NCBI GenBank assembly: GCA_031286225.1
Contig: JAITUQ010000038.1
Location: forward strand, 57,318-121,317
DNA length: 64,000 nucleotides
Source of the DNA: Candidatus Methanorudis spinitermitis
GTDB lineage: Archaea > Methanobacteriota > Methanobacteria > Methanobacteriales > Methanobacteriaceae
Direction of reading: 5' to 3'
Shown here: one piece after another, positions 1-9,124 of the stretch
How positions within the stretch are numbered: the first letter of the stretch is position 1
How the letters are laid out: the number at the start of each line of letters is the position of its first letter
Notes under the pieces: generated by a model
What the model saw: the letters and a program-made list of their open reading frames with translations, nothing else
What the model was told of the DNA's origin: nothing
The model's database searches: none
Made by a program: the position numbers and the translations under genes

Positions 1-855
1 GGTATTTATCCTATTATTGCAAATAGTGCTTTAACTAACTCTCGTCTTAGAGCATCACCTCAAGCTACTGGTCGTTTGACTGTTGAAATGCTTGATACTA
101 AAATTATTATGAAGAATGTTATTGTAAATGCTCTTCAAGCAGCTTCTTTTAGTGCTACATTAGTTGATGAGGACGGTATTCTATTGTCTAATAGGATGGT
201 TGATATTTTCATCGATGGAGAGCATTTTGGCACATTTACTACTGATTCATATGGTAAAATATACATTAGTCTTGGGTTACGTCCAACTGGTGTTTATGCT
301 ATTACAGCTACTTTCTCAGGTGATCCTAATGTTCGAGCAGCTACTATTTCTGATTGTACTTTAACAGTTCGCCCTATAAGGACTACTATATTTGTTGCAG
401 CGGTTCAAAATAAAAATGAATCTACTAACTTTGTAGCTAGACTTTATGATGAATTTAACAAACCAGTAGTTGATAGACCAATAGTATTTTACCTTAATGG
501 TCAATTTATTGGTATAGCTATAACTAATAGCAATGGAACAGCTATTTTACCATATACTTACACTCCAAGTGGTAGAATTGTTGCTGAGTTCCTTGGAGAC
601 CAGATTTATCTTGAATCTCTTGATAATCGTCTTTTCGGAAATAATTCACTTGTAGTCAATAATGATACAAATCGTACTCCAAAAGTTTTAGGAGATAATG
701 ATACTAAAGATGGTAAAACTGGTAATGACACAAAAGATGGCAAAAAAACTATATCTGCTATTGCAATGTTAAATACTGGTAATCCTATAGCTATGGTATT
801 AATTTGTTTGTTAAGTGTTCTTTTGATTGGATTAAGACGTAGAAATAGAAATTAA
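1..855 (+). CDS. Adhesin-like surface protein, C-terminal part (5' end outside window)
   Basis: The frame is open from base 1, so this is the 3' end of a longer gene and the TTG at 76 is an internal codon. The visible 284 residues hold about two Ig-like beta-sandwich repeats typical of archaeal adhesin-like proteins (patterns such as TATFSGDPN and AEFLGDQIY). A short Asp/Asn/Lys linker with the repeat NDTKDGK follows. The tail has a TGNP motif, a hydrophobic segment of about 19 residues and a basic RRRNRN end, which fits a C-terminal membrane anchor with the repeats outside the cell. Methanobrevibacter and relatives carry many such proteins, thought to mediate attachment; the ligand cannot be told. 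Followed by a hairpin plus T-run. The family call is firm; the full length is unknown. Confidence 0.85.
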   Translation, partial: GIYPIIANSALTNSRLRASPQATGRLTVEMLDTKIIMKNVIVNALQAASFSATLVDEDGILLSNRMVDIFIDGEHFGTFTTDSYGKIYISLGLRPTGVYAITATFSGDPNVRAATISDCTLTVRPIRTTIFVAAVQNKNESTNFVARLYDEFNKPVVDRPIVFYLNGQFIGIAITNSNGTAILPYTYTPSGRIVAEFLGDQIYLESLDNRLFGNNSLVVNNDTNRTPKVLGDNDTKDGKTGNDTKDGKKTISAIAMLNTGNPIAMVLICLLSVLLIGLRRRNRN

Positions 856-862
856 ATTTTTT

Positions 863-890
863 AAAGGATTTTTATTTTTTATCCTTTTTT
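863..890 (+). terminator. Hairpin plus T-run after the adhesin gene
   Basis: AAAGGAT (863-869) and ATCCTTT (881-887) form a 7-bp stem with a T-rich loop. The stem runs into Ts, with further T-runs up to about 900. It starts 7 bases after the adhesin stop codon, so it probably ends that transcript. Archaeal termination mainly needs the T-run. Confidence 0.55.
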
Positions 891-1197
891 ATATTTTTTC
901 TTATTTTTTTAAAATTAAAATCTCACATTTCTAATAATAGAAATATTTTGTAATAATTCTTCACTAAAAAGTAATAATATTTTTCTATTTAATAACTTGA
1001 TTTATATAAGAATCATTAAAAATAAGCAGTAATAATTAATATGATGATTGGAATTAAAGTTAAAAATAGAAATAAAGAAAATATTTTTCCTAAAAAAAAT
1101 TTTAATAAATTTGTATATTTTATAAAGTTGTTCTATTTTATTTAAAAAATATATTTTTCAGGTTTTCCCAATAAAGGGATTTTATGTCTTTAAATTA
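891..1197. other. Intergenic, no gene seen
   Basis: Very A+T-rich DNA between the adhesin and moaE, whose 3' ends converge. Only short chance ORFs (for example about 34 codons from 1041) without a ribosome binding site. Nothing else recognised. Confidence 0.5.
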
Positions 1198-1635
1198 TTA
1201 TCCTCCAGCCATAATTATTTTTGTGCCTGTTTTAGATATTTCTTCTTTTTTAAATTCAAGATCAAACTTTGTTCTTTCAATAACATCTTTTAAAGCATCT
1301 AAAGTTTCTTTTCTGTGAGGTCCAAGAACAGCTACTAAAAATAATGTGTCTCCAGTATAAAACTCACCAATATAATGAACAATAGCTATTTCATAGATTC
1401 CAAATTTAGATTTTACACTTTCAGAAATTAATTTAAGTTCTTTTTCAGTTTTTTCTTTATCAGGTGTTGTTAATATTAATTTATCTAAATCTAAATCTTT
1501 TTCCTTTCCTCTAACAATCCCTTCAAATGTGAAAATAGCTCCTGATTCATCAATTCTACTACTTTTTTTCAATGAATCAACAAGATCAGCTATTTTATAA
1601 AATTCATCATCTTTTTCAATAATTTTAACAATCAT
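1198..1635 (-). CDS. moaE: Molybdopterin synthase catalytic subunit MoaE
   Basis: 145 residues, the usual MoaE length. MoaE with MoaD inserts two sulfurs into precursor Z (cPMP) to make molybdopterin, in the cytosol. Family signatures visible: GAIFTFEGIVRG near residue 32, HYIGEFYTGD near residue 87, VLGPHRKE near residue 104, and a lysine-rich segment (EFKKEE) followed by GTKIIMAGG at the C-terminus, where the catalytic lysines of the family lie. ATG start with a GGGAGA ribosome binding site 6 bases upstream. In a methanogen the cofactor (Mo or W form) serves formylmethanofuran dehydrogenase and formate dehydrogenase. No other cofactor gene is adjacent, so it is probably transcribed alone. 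Confidence 0.9.
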   Translation of the reverse strand: MIVKIIEKDDEFYKIADLVDSLKKSSRIDESGAIFTFEGIVRGKEKDLDLDKLILTTPDKEKTEKELKLISESVKSKFGIYEIAIVHYIGEFYTGDTLFLVAVLGPHRKETLDALKDVIERTKFDLEFKKEEISKTGTKIIMAGG

Positions 1636-1874
1636 TATTCTCCCTTTTATTATCGTTTAAAGAAATAAATTATTCATTTAATACCACTTAAATAATTGAT
1701 TAAAAATTAAATTATACATTCATATTTTATATATTTTTTTAAAAAATATAGATTAAAAATTTTATATAATCTCTGTTCTTATACATTAAAATTTAAATTA
1801 TTTATTTTATATTTTCTATTTTTTTTTAAAAAATATAGATAAATAATATAATATTAATTAAAAAAAGATTTACT

Positions 1875-2429
<555 letters not shown>

Positions 2430-2443
2430 TTATAATATTAATA

Positions 2444-2455
2444 TTTTTATATAAA
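2444..2455 (-). promoter_or_regulatory. TATA box of nadM
   Basis: Read on the minus strand this is TTTATATAAAAA. Transcription would start about 25 bases on, near 2424, leaving a leader of only about a dozen bases. That agrees with the lack of a ribosome binding site. Confidence 0.45.
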
Positions 2456-2904
2456 CTTTTTTAAAATATCTTTATTTATAGCTAAATTGGATAAAATTTA
2501 TTATTTATTTAGAACTTTTATCACAACTAATAACTTTTATTAAAACTAATAATTAGATATTAATAATTAAAAATATATGAAATAAGCTAAAAATATAAGA
2601 TATATAATATAAATATTCATAGCTAAAAAAAATTATTAAAATAGTTTATTAAAAGATACTTATTAGAAATAATTTATAAAAATATTTATTAAAAATTTTT
2701 TATTAAAGATATTTATTAAAAAAATAAACTAAAAATAATAAATAAGAAATATTTAATAAAATAATTAATGAAATTTAATGATAATAGTTAAGATATTAAA
2801 TTAATCACATATTAACTAGTTAATATATTCAAATCAAGGCATTATTTAGAATTCAAGCTCCATTAGAGGATAAAATAGCTAATATAATTATTCAAGTGAT
2901 GATA
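2456..2904. other. Intergenic between divergent nadM and atwA
   Basis: About 450 bases of nearly pure A+T with many imperfect short repeats of TTATTAAAA type between 2570 and 2770. It must contain the atwA promoter, but several TATA-like runs are possible and I cannot choose. It has three TAGCTA palindromes. No ORF of note. Confidence 0.5.
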
Positions 2905-4605
2905 ATGATAAAAATCGAAAATCTTTCTAAAACTTACAAGTTAGACAATGGTGAGGAAGTTTCAGCTTTAAAAAATATAAATTTAGAGGTTAAATCTGGA
3001 GAAATTTTAGGTATTATTGGAATTAGTGGTTCTGGAAAAACTTCTCTTCTTAGAATACTTAGAGGTGTTGAAACATTTGATACTGGAAAAGTTACAATAG
3101 ATGATATTGAAGTAGCTAGTGATTCAAGTAATTTTTATTTTAATAAATTAAAAAAAGCAACAGCTATACACTTGCAGAGATCATTTGGGCTATGGCCAGA
3201 AACAACTCTAAGTAATGTTATAAGAAAATTATTTGGAGTGAAATATGGTGATGAAGCTATGACTGATTTTGACTATGCTAATAATGAGTTTAAAGAAGAA
3301 GCTGAATCTATCTTAAAAGTTGTCGGTCTTGAAGATAAGATTAATCATTTTGCTCCAGTTCTTAGTGGTGGTGAAAAGCAAAGACTTATTATAGCACGAC
3401 AATTAGCTAAAAAACCAAAAGTTTTACTTCTTGATGAACCAGCTACAATGGCTTGTCCTAAAACTAAACAAGATATTTTAGACTCAATAAAAAGAATTAA
3501 TAAAGAGTTAGGTGTTACAGTTATTTTAGTTTCTCATTTACCCGAAGTTCATAGATTTTTAGCTGATCGTTTAATTTTACTTGAAGATGGAGAAATAAAA
3601 GAAGAAGGAAATGTTGAAACGATTACTAAAGACTTTTTAAAAGACTTAGAAGATGAAGTAGCTATTGATCCAAATATCAGTAATGAAACTGTTGTAAAAG
3701 CAAAAGATTTGGAAAAAAGATTTTATCTTTTAAAAGGAGGTAATGTTTTAGAAATTGAAGAGGTTAATTTTGAAGTTAAAAAAAGAGATATTTTAACCTT
3801 ACTTGGAGCAAGTGGTGCTGGTAAAACTATTCTTCTTCGTATGATAGGAGGATTAGAATATCCAGATGAAGGAGAAGTATTATTTAGATTAAACAAAGAT
3901 ACATGGGTTGATATTAATAAACCAAGTATTAATAGAATGGATGTTCGAAGAAAAATAGGCATAATGCATCAAGAATTTGCTCTTTCTCACCATGCTACAA
4001 TTAGAGATCAATTAGCTACAAAATTAGGATTTAAAAATCAGTTTGTTGTTGATGATGCAAAAAAGAAAGCTAAGGAATTAGAATTAGGAGATGAATTATT
4101 AGATGCATTATATCAACTTACTGATTTACCTGAAGTAGAAGCTAAAGCAAGACTTGAAAAAATTGGTCTTCTTCCAGATATTTTAGATGAACTATTTCCT
4201 AAATTCCCTGAAAAAGCTGTAAAGGAAGAAGTTAAACCATTATTTGATGCTTTAGATTTATCTTTAGATATCTTAAATCGAAAATCTTATGAATTATCTG
4301 GAGGTCAAAAAGTAAGAGCTATGTTATCTCTAGCTTTAGTTTCTAAACCTGAAATTTTACTTTTAGATGAGCCATTTGGTGATTTAGATCCTATAACTTT
4401 AAGATTAATTTCAAATTCAATCAAAAAAATCAATAAGGAGTTTAAAACTACCATAATTATGGTTTCTCACAATGTTGATTTTATTAAAGAATTAAGTAAA
4501 AGAGCTATTTTCATGGATAATGGGAAAATTATAGATGATGGTGATCCTCTAAAAATAGCTAATAATTTTGTAAACTTTTGTAAAGCAGATTATTTAATTA
4601 ATTAG
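2905..4605 (+). CDS. atwA: Methyl-coenzyme M reductase system component A2 (AtwA), twin ABC ATPase
   Basis: About 566 residues with two ABC ATPase domains in one chain and no membrane segments. Domain 1 has Walker A GISGSGKTS, signature LSGGEKQRL and Walker B LLLDEPATMACP. Domain 2 has GASGAGKTI, LSGGQKVRAML and LLLDEPFGDLDP. The DEPATMACPKTK stretch and the QRSFGLWPETTL segment are characteristic of component A2, which uses ATP in the reductive activation of methyl-CoM reductase. The GTG at 2896 and ATG at 2899 are in frame, but GTGAT at 2896-2900 makes a good ribosome binding site for the ATG at 2905, so I prefer that start. Cytosolic; apparently monocistronic. Confidence 0.93.
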   Translation: MIKIENLSKTYKLDNGEEVSALKNINLEVKSGEILGIIGISGSGKTSLLRILRGVETFDTGKVTIDDIEVASDSSNFYFNKLKKATAIHLQRSFGLWPETTLSNVIRKLFGVKYGDEAMTDFDYANNEFKEEAESILKVVGLEDKINHFAPVLSGGEKQRLIIARQLAKKPKVLLLDEPATMACPKTKQDILDSIKRINKELGVTVILVSHLPEVHRFLADRLILLEDGEIKEEGNVETITKDFLKDLEDEVAIDPNISNETVVKAKDLEKRFYLLKGGNVLEIEEVNFEVKKRDILTLLGASGAGKTILLRMIGGLEYPDEGEVLFRLNKDTWVDINKPSINRMDVRRKIGIMHQEFALSHHATIRDQLATKLGFKNQFVVDDAKKKAKELELGDELLDALYQLTDLPEVEAKARLEKIGLLPDILDELFPKFPEKAVKEEVKPLFDALDLSLDILNRKSYELSGGQKVRAMLSLALVSKPEILLLDEPFGDLDPITLRLISNSIKKINKEFKTTIIMVSHNVDFIKELSKRAIFMDNGKIIDDGDPLKIANNFVNFCKADYLIN

Positions 4606-4963
4606 CTATTAATATGATTTTAACTAAATTATATTAATATTCAACCTTTTTTTTATATTATATTATCTTGATAAGATTTAGTATAAGATTATTAAATTAT
4701 TTGTTAATTTAATTTGTATTTTTTAAATAAAAAAATTTATTATAGAGTTACTTAGAGTAAAATCTAATATAATTATAATATGTTATATTGAATAAATTAA
4801 TTATAAAGTTATTTATAGTAATATTTAATAAAATCTATTATGTACTATACTAATAAAATTTATATATAATATTATTTATATTATTATTAACAGAATTTAT
4901 TATACTTTATTAAATATCATATAAATATAGTTTTAATATTATAATGTGTTTATTGTGGTTTAT
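4606..4963. other. Intergenic, degenerate A+T repeats
   Basis: About 360 bases between atwA and the stress-protein gene. Imperfect repeats of a unit like TATAAAGTTATTTATAGTAATA occur between about 4740 and 4920. Probably contains the promoter of the next gene; no ORF. Confidence 0.45.
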
Positions 4964-5359
4964 ATGTTTAAAAATATTATGGTTCCTTCAGACGGATCTG
5001 AAGATTCAAAAAAAGCAGAAGATGTAGCTATTGAAATAGCTAAAAATTTTAATTCGAAAATTACTGCTGTTTATGTCCTAGATGATAAGATGATTTATCC
5101 ATATGAGGTTTTAGAAGAGGAAGGCAATGAAATTCTTGGAAATATTTCTAAAAAAGGAAAAAAAGCAGGAGTTGAAGTTGTAGAGCAACTGATTACTGGT
5201 GATCCTCTTCGTGATATGAAAACAATAGCTAAAAAAGCTAATGTTGATTCTGTTGTTATTAGTCCTCATGGAAGAAATAAATTAGAAAAATTAGTTTTTG
5301 GAAGTGTAGCGGATAGAATCATTAAAACTTTTGATATTCCAGTTATATTAATTAAATAA
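4964..5359 (+). CDS. Universal stress protein, UspA family
   Basis: 131 residues from the ATG at 4964. An in-frame GTG at 4946 exists, but MFKNIMVPSDGSEDS is the usual beginning of the family, and GTGG at about 4954 gives a ribosome binding site. It is a single UspA domain. The ATP-binding pattern near the C-terminus, G2xG9xG(S/T), is present as SPHGRNKLEKLVFGSVADRI, so this is likely the nucleotide-binding type. It probably acts as a cytosolic dimer; the specific role is unknown. It lies 106 bases upstream of the rubredoxin gene on the same strand. Confidence 0.9.
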   Translation: MFKNIMVPSDGSEDSKKAEDVAIEIAKNFNSKITAVYVLDDKMIYPYEVLEEEGNEILGNISKKGKKAGVEVVEQLITGDPLRDMKTIAKKANVDSVVISPHGRNKLEKLVFGSVADRIIKTFDIPVILIK

Positions 5360-5465
5360 TGAAAATTATTATACTTAAGGAAATATATACCAATCATATT
5401 TTAATATTTATTTGGATAAATTAATGAAATTTTAATATGATCAATTTTTTTTAAGAGATGATATT

Positions 5466-5627
5466 ATGAATGAAAAAATGAAATGTAAAGTTTGTGGATA
5501 CATATATGATCCTGAAAAAGGTGAACCAAGAGCTAATGTTGAACCTGGAACAGAATTTGAAGATATTTCAGATGACTTTCGTTGTCCAGTATGTGGTGCT
5601 CTAAAAAAAATGTTTTTATCTTTATAA
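5466..5627 (+). CDS. Rubredoxin
   Basis: 53 residues. Two Cys-x-x-Cys-Gly knuckles, [15 protein letters not shown] near residue 7 and CPVCGA near residue 40, bind one iron atom. The spacing, and Asp/Pro between them ([13 protein letters not shown]), is diagnostic of rubredoxin. Small cytosolic electron carrier; in methanogens often the donor to oxygen- or peroxide-detoxifying enzymes. The C-terminus (LKKMFLSL) is less acidic than usual. ATG with GAGATGAT upstream. The neighbouring stress protein suggests, but does not prove, a joint stress role. Confidence 0.93.
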   Translation: MNEKMKCKVCGYIYDPEKGEPRANVEPGTEFEDISDDFRCPVCGALKKMFLSL

Positions 5628-6308
5628 TAATGATAATAATATTGTTGAAATTAGTCATTAGCTTAAACTGATTCTACTAAATAAGATAGATTGTGTATTT
5701 TCTGTTAAAAACTTTTATTTTTTTTTATTTTTCTCTTATACTTTTTTATAATTTTTTTTATAATATTGTAAATAAGTTCTATAAATTTTTCAATAAACAA
5801 ATATTTATCTAAATTGATATAATTCAAAATAATTAACTTTTAAAAAAGTTAATTAAATGATATAATTCAAAATAGCTAATTCTTAGAAAATTTAATTAAA
5901 ATAAAATACTTTTTTTAAGATTTATTTATAAATTAACTATAATAAAACATTTAATTTAGAAATAATTAATATTTATAAGATTAATTTTAAAATAAATTAT
6001 GTTAAGAATTTAATAATAATGAATATTTTTTTTAAGATTAACTAAAGAATCAATTATAATAAAAAATTTAATTTAAAAATAACTATTTTTTTTAGATTTA
6101 TTTATAAATTAATCATAATAAAAAATTTAATTTAAAAGTAATTATTCTTATTAATCTTTATTTATAAATAAATTATAATAGAAATTTTGTTTAAAATATA
6201 AAAGCTTTTGGTATGATTATTTAGGAGTATACAAATATAAATTTAATTTTATAAAAATTTAAGAACTTTTATAATATTTTAATTTCTTTAATCCTTTTTT
6301 ATATTTGT
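5628..6308. repeat. Long A+T-rich intergenic with degenerate tandem repeats
   Basis: A 680-base gene-free stretch. From about 5909 to 6196 a unit of about 58 bases recurs roughly four times (near 5909, 6024, 6084 and 6144). Each has a T-run, then AGATTTATTTATAAATTAA, then ATAATAAAAAATTTAATTTA. Separately, TGATATAATTCAAAATA occurs at about 5816 and 5860. No ORF. Function unknown; slippage or old duplication is the simplest origin. Confidence 0.5.
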
Positions 6309-6322
6309 CTAACAACTGTTAG
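6309..6322 (+). promoter_or_regulatory. TetR operator O1
   Basis: CTAACAACTGTTAG has perfect arms CTAACA/TGTTAG around a 2-base centre. It lies directly upstream of the TATA-like box TTTATATA at 6324-6331. With its sister site at 6352 it fits an autoregulatory operator for the tetR gene downstream. Confidence 0.6.
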
Positions 6323-6323
6323 A

Positions 6324-6331
6324 TTTATATA
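6324..6331 (+). promoter_or_regulatory. TATA box of the tetR-DUF116 unit
   Basis: TTTATATA lies between the two operators. A start about 25 bases on would fall at about 6352, inside operator O2, and leave a leader of about 25 bases. Confidence 0.55.
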
Positions 6332-6351
6332 CAATGAAAACAATATTTTAT

Positions 6352-6365
6352 CTAACGAATGTTAG
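6352..6365 (+). promoter_or_regulatory. TetR operator O2
   Basis: CTAACGAATGTTAG differs from O1 at two bases in the middle (arms CTAAC/GTTAG). It overlaps the predicted transcription start, 43 bases from O1, which is close to four helical turns. Occupancy would block the polymerase. Confidence 0.6.
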
Positions 6366-6377
6366 TTAGGTAGATTT

Positions 6378-7112
6378 ATGAGTGAAATTACAACTAAAGA
6401 AAAAATATTTAATGTAGCTATTGATTTATTTTCCCGTAAAGGATACAATGAAGTGTCAATAAGGGAAATAGCTAAGGGTGTTGGGATTAAAGAAAGTTCT
6501 ATTTATTATCACTATTCTAAAAAGGAAGATATATTAGATAATATTTTTAAATACTATTTAAAAATGATGAATAAAGTTGAAATATCTGAAGAGCAAATGG
6601 AAGAGCTTTTAAATCAAAACCCAAAAATATTTTATCACTTTGGATCAGAAGCAATTAAAAAACAATATGCTACATTGAAAATGACTAAAATTTTAAGATT
6701 AATATTCATTGAACTTTATCATAATGAAAAAATTAGAGAGTTTTTTTTAAGTGAACTAATAAATAAACCAATATGGTTTTGGACATTATTTTTTCAACGA
6801 TTGATTGATAAAAAAATAATTGAACCAGTTAATCCTAAAAAATTAGCTGAAAACTATTATAATTATGCTATGTTTAAGATGTTTGAAGCAATTATATTAA
6901 AATATCCTGAAGATCCGCGGGAAGTAGACATAGGTGAAATATTTGATAATATTGAAAACCATTTTGATTTTATTTTTGCTTCAGTAGCTATAAATAAAAA
7001 ATTAATAAAATATAAAAGTTATAAACGAACAATCAATAAAACTATTATCAAAGGAATAGCTATAAATAAAAATGACATAGAAGAGGTGGATGATGAAAAC
7101 AATAACTTATAA
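6378..7112 (+). CDS. TetR/AcrR-family transcription regulator
   Basis: 244 residues. The N-terminal helix-turn-helix (residues about 6-52) is a classic TetR domain: KEKIFNVAIDLFSRKGY, then VSIREIAKGVGIKESSIYYH, then KKEDIL. The C-terminal ligand domain is divergent, so the inducer is unknown, and the last 30 residues are Lys/Asn-rich. ATG at 6378 with TTAGGTAG as ribosome binding site. Twin palindromic operators upstream point to self-repression. The 3' end overlaps the following DUF116-type gene by about 20 bases, so the two are co-transcribed and the regulator probably controls that gene. Confidence 0.9.
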   Translation: MSEITTKEKIFNVAIDLFSRKGYNEVSIREIAKGVGIKESSIYYHYSKKEDILDNIFKYYLKMMNKVEISEEQMEELLNQNPKIFYHFGSEAIKKQYATLKMTKILRLIFIELYHNEKIREFFLSELINKPIWFWTLFFQRLIDKKIIEPVNPKKLAENYYNYAMFKMFEAIILKYPEDPREVDIGEIFDNIENHFDFIFASVAINKKLIKYKSYKRTINKTIIKGIAINKNDIEEVDDENNNL

Positions 7113-8106
7113 TTTAAATCTTGAAAATCTTGAAGATTATTATTCGAAGATAAGAAAATTCACTGACAATGTCCTTAATGAATCTAAAATAGCTATTGGA
7201 GATATAGTTTATGATTTTCAAAAGTATCTTTGTGAAAATCCTCCTCAAAATGTTTATTTAAATGAAGATTTTAAAAAAAAATATAACTATGAAGAACATG
7301 TATTTGAGCTATTATTTCTTGGACTAATGTGGAAAAATTATATTGAAGTAGCTATAAATCTCGATTCAGATTACCAAGAGATATTAGCTAAATTAGTTGA
7401 TTTAAGAAATGAAAAAAATATAGTAATTCTTGAAGATAATGGAAATACACATATAAAAGAAAAAATTGATGAAATAAGAGGATTATTAGCTTACAAACAT
7501 CTTTTAAATAATGATATTAAAAATATTCTAAATTTTGAAAATAATTATAAAGCTAATCAAAATTTAATTTTAAATAAAAATAAAATTAATATTAACAATT
7601 TTAATAAAGATAAGAATCATATTAACGATTTAAACAAAAATAAAATTAATATTATTAATTTAAATAAAAATAAAGATCATATTAATGACTTAAATAAAAA
7701 TAAGATTAATATTATTAATTTTGATATGAAAAATTATAATCTTTTATTAAATTATTTAAAAGCTACTGGAGACTGGGAGGAATCATTAAAACATTTACTT
7801 ATTTGGAAGGAATTTTTCCAAAAACACGGTATAAAATTAGATATTTGTTTAAAAAAAATCTTATCATTTGCTAATTGGTTTGAAAAAGTAGCTAATGATG
7901 AATTATATAATTATACTGTTAATGTGGATAAATTTAGAGAAAATCAACTTGAAAATCATATAAATAATGAAGATATAATATTTTGTGCAAGAAATAAAAT
8001 AGAATACTATCTTAATATGTTTGGAGCAGAAGTAATGAATCGAGTTTTCAGATATAAATTTGAAAAAAGAGATAAAATAGCTATTTTTCTTCCAAAATGT
8101 ATGTAA
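7093..8106 (+). CDS. DUF116-type protein, N-terminal part, ends at an in-frame stop
   Basis: About 337 residues. GAGGTG just upstream favours the ATG at 7093 over 7090; translation is likely coupled to tetR. The N-terminal 140 residues are helical and unassigned. Residues about 155-213 are a low-complexity Asn/Lys repeat (NKNKINI, DHINDLNKNK) without structure. The C-terminal part ends KIAIFLPKCM at TAA 8104-8106. The LPxC ending is the point where DUF116 proteins normally continue into their cysteine-rich half, and the next ORF, in the same frame, supplies exactly that half. I therefore read this as one gene interrupted by a nonsense codon. Both pieces keep good codon structure, so the event may be recent. 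Confidence 0.6.
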   Translation: MKTITYNLNLENLEDYYSKIRKFTDNVLNESKIAIGDIVYDFQKYLCENPPQNVYLNEDFKKKYNYEEHVFELLFLGLMWKNYIEVAINLDSDYQEILAKLVDLRNEKNIVILEDNGNTHIKEKIDEIRGLLAYKHLLNNDIKNILNFENNYKANQNLILNKNKININNFNKDKNHINDLNKNKINIINLNKNKDHINDLNKNKINIINFDMKNYNLLLNYLKATGDWEESLKHLLIWKEFFQKHGIKLDICLKKILSFANWFEKVANDELYNYTVNVDKFRENQLENHINNEDIIFCARNKIEYYLNMFGAEVMNRVFRYKFEKRDKIAIFLPKCM

Positions 8107-8115
8107 ATACAGAAA

Positions 8116-8544
8116 ATGTTCAATGGGGAAGATGAAAATAACACACACTTTTCTAATGAGGATAATAGCTTAAATTATCATTGTATGGCTACTTCAAGCT
8201 ATTTAGGAGAAAAATGTATATGTTGTAATGAGGAATGCAATATTGGAAAAGTATATAAAATAATTAAAGAAGAACACGGAAATTGTAATATTAATATTTA
8301 TATATCTGCCCATAATTCATCTATTTTATCCAATATCACTAAAGAAGATGAAGAAGAATTAGCTATTGTTGCTGTGGCTTGTATAAATAATTTAATAGAA
8401 GGAGGATGGAAAATAAGTTCTACTGGAATTCCCGCTCAATGTGTCATTTTAGATTATGTTGGATGTAGAAAACATTGGGATGAGGAAGGTTTTTCTACAA
8501 ATTTTAATTTAAATGAGTTAAATAGAATATTAACAATAACATAG
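8116..8544 (+). CDS. DUF116-type protein, C-terminal part, in frame with preceding gene
   Basis: 142 residues in the same frame as the gene ending at 8106. Cysteines CICCNEECNIG near residue 35 look like a metal or cluster site. The segment AIVAVACINNLIEGGWKI, then IPAQCVILDYVGC near residues 83-115, matches the conserved core of DUF116 proteins (VAC.. followed by PVQGV..GC). The first ATG has no ribosome binding site, so independent translation is doubtful. Either the product is made by readthrough of the TAA or this half is dead. The function of DUF116 proteins is unknown; many sit near radical-SAM or cofactor genes. Confidence 0.6.
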   Translation: MFNGEDENNTHFSNEDNSLNYHCMATSSYLGEKCICCNEECNIGKVYKIIKEEHGNCNINIYISAHNSSILSNITKEDEEELAIVAVACINNLIEGGWKISSTGIPAQCVILDYVGCRKHWDEEGFSTNFNLNELNRILTIT

Positions 8545-9124
8545 CAATAATTTATAAAAGACTTAAATAAAATAATTATTTTTTGATAAAAAATAATGTT
8601 TTTGCTATAAAAATTATAAAAACAACAATCTATTTAATAAAATGTTAAAAAATAAATATATTGATAAATCTTATAATAATAAATTAATGATTATAATTTC
8701 TTTATTTAGATTAATGAAAATATTTAATTATTATATTTAAAAAAATTTATTATAAAGACTTTTTTATTAAGAATAAGAAAAGGTGTAAATATATATTAAA
8801 AAATCAAGCTTATTCAAATTAAGAAAAGTTTTATTTTTCGAATTTTACAAAATTTGTGATTTAATAATTTTAGAAAATCTCTGAATATTTTAAACTATTA
8901 AAATAAAAAATTTTTTTAAAAATAATAAGTTTTAAATCTAAAATTCAAATACTAAAATTTAACTATTAAAATAAAAAATTTTTTTAAAAATAATAAGTTT
9001 AAAATCTAAAATTCAAATACTAAAATTTATTATATAAAAAATTAGATATTTATTTAACTTCAATTTTATAAAAAAATAATTTTTTTAAAATTTTTTTATT
9101 ATTAATTATTTTATTGGTGAATAA
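8545..9124. other. Intergenic upstream of cfbC
   Basis: 580 bases, no ORF. It holds the 68-bp tandem duplication at 8893-9028. The cfbC promoter is probably in the last 100 bases, but the sequence is almost all A and T and I cannot place it. Confidence 0.5.
8893..9028. repeat. 68-bp tandem duplication, one mismatch
   Basis: Unit 1 (8893-8960) and unit 2 (8961-9028) are identical over 68 bases except for one T-to-A change after AATAATAAGTTT. Both start AACTATTAAAATAAAAAATT and end ACTAAAATTT. Such a near-perfect copy implies a recent duplication, or correction between copies. Confidence 0.85.

Noticed and set aside
1041..1145. Open frame of about 34 codons between the adhesin and moaE
   Set aside because: No ribosome binding site and the composition of random A+T-rich DNA; no recognisable protein pattern.
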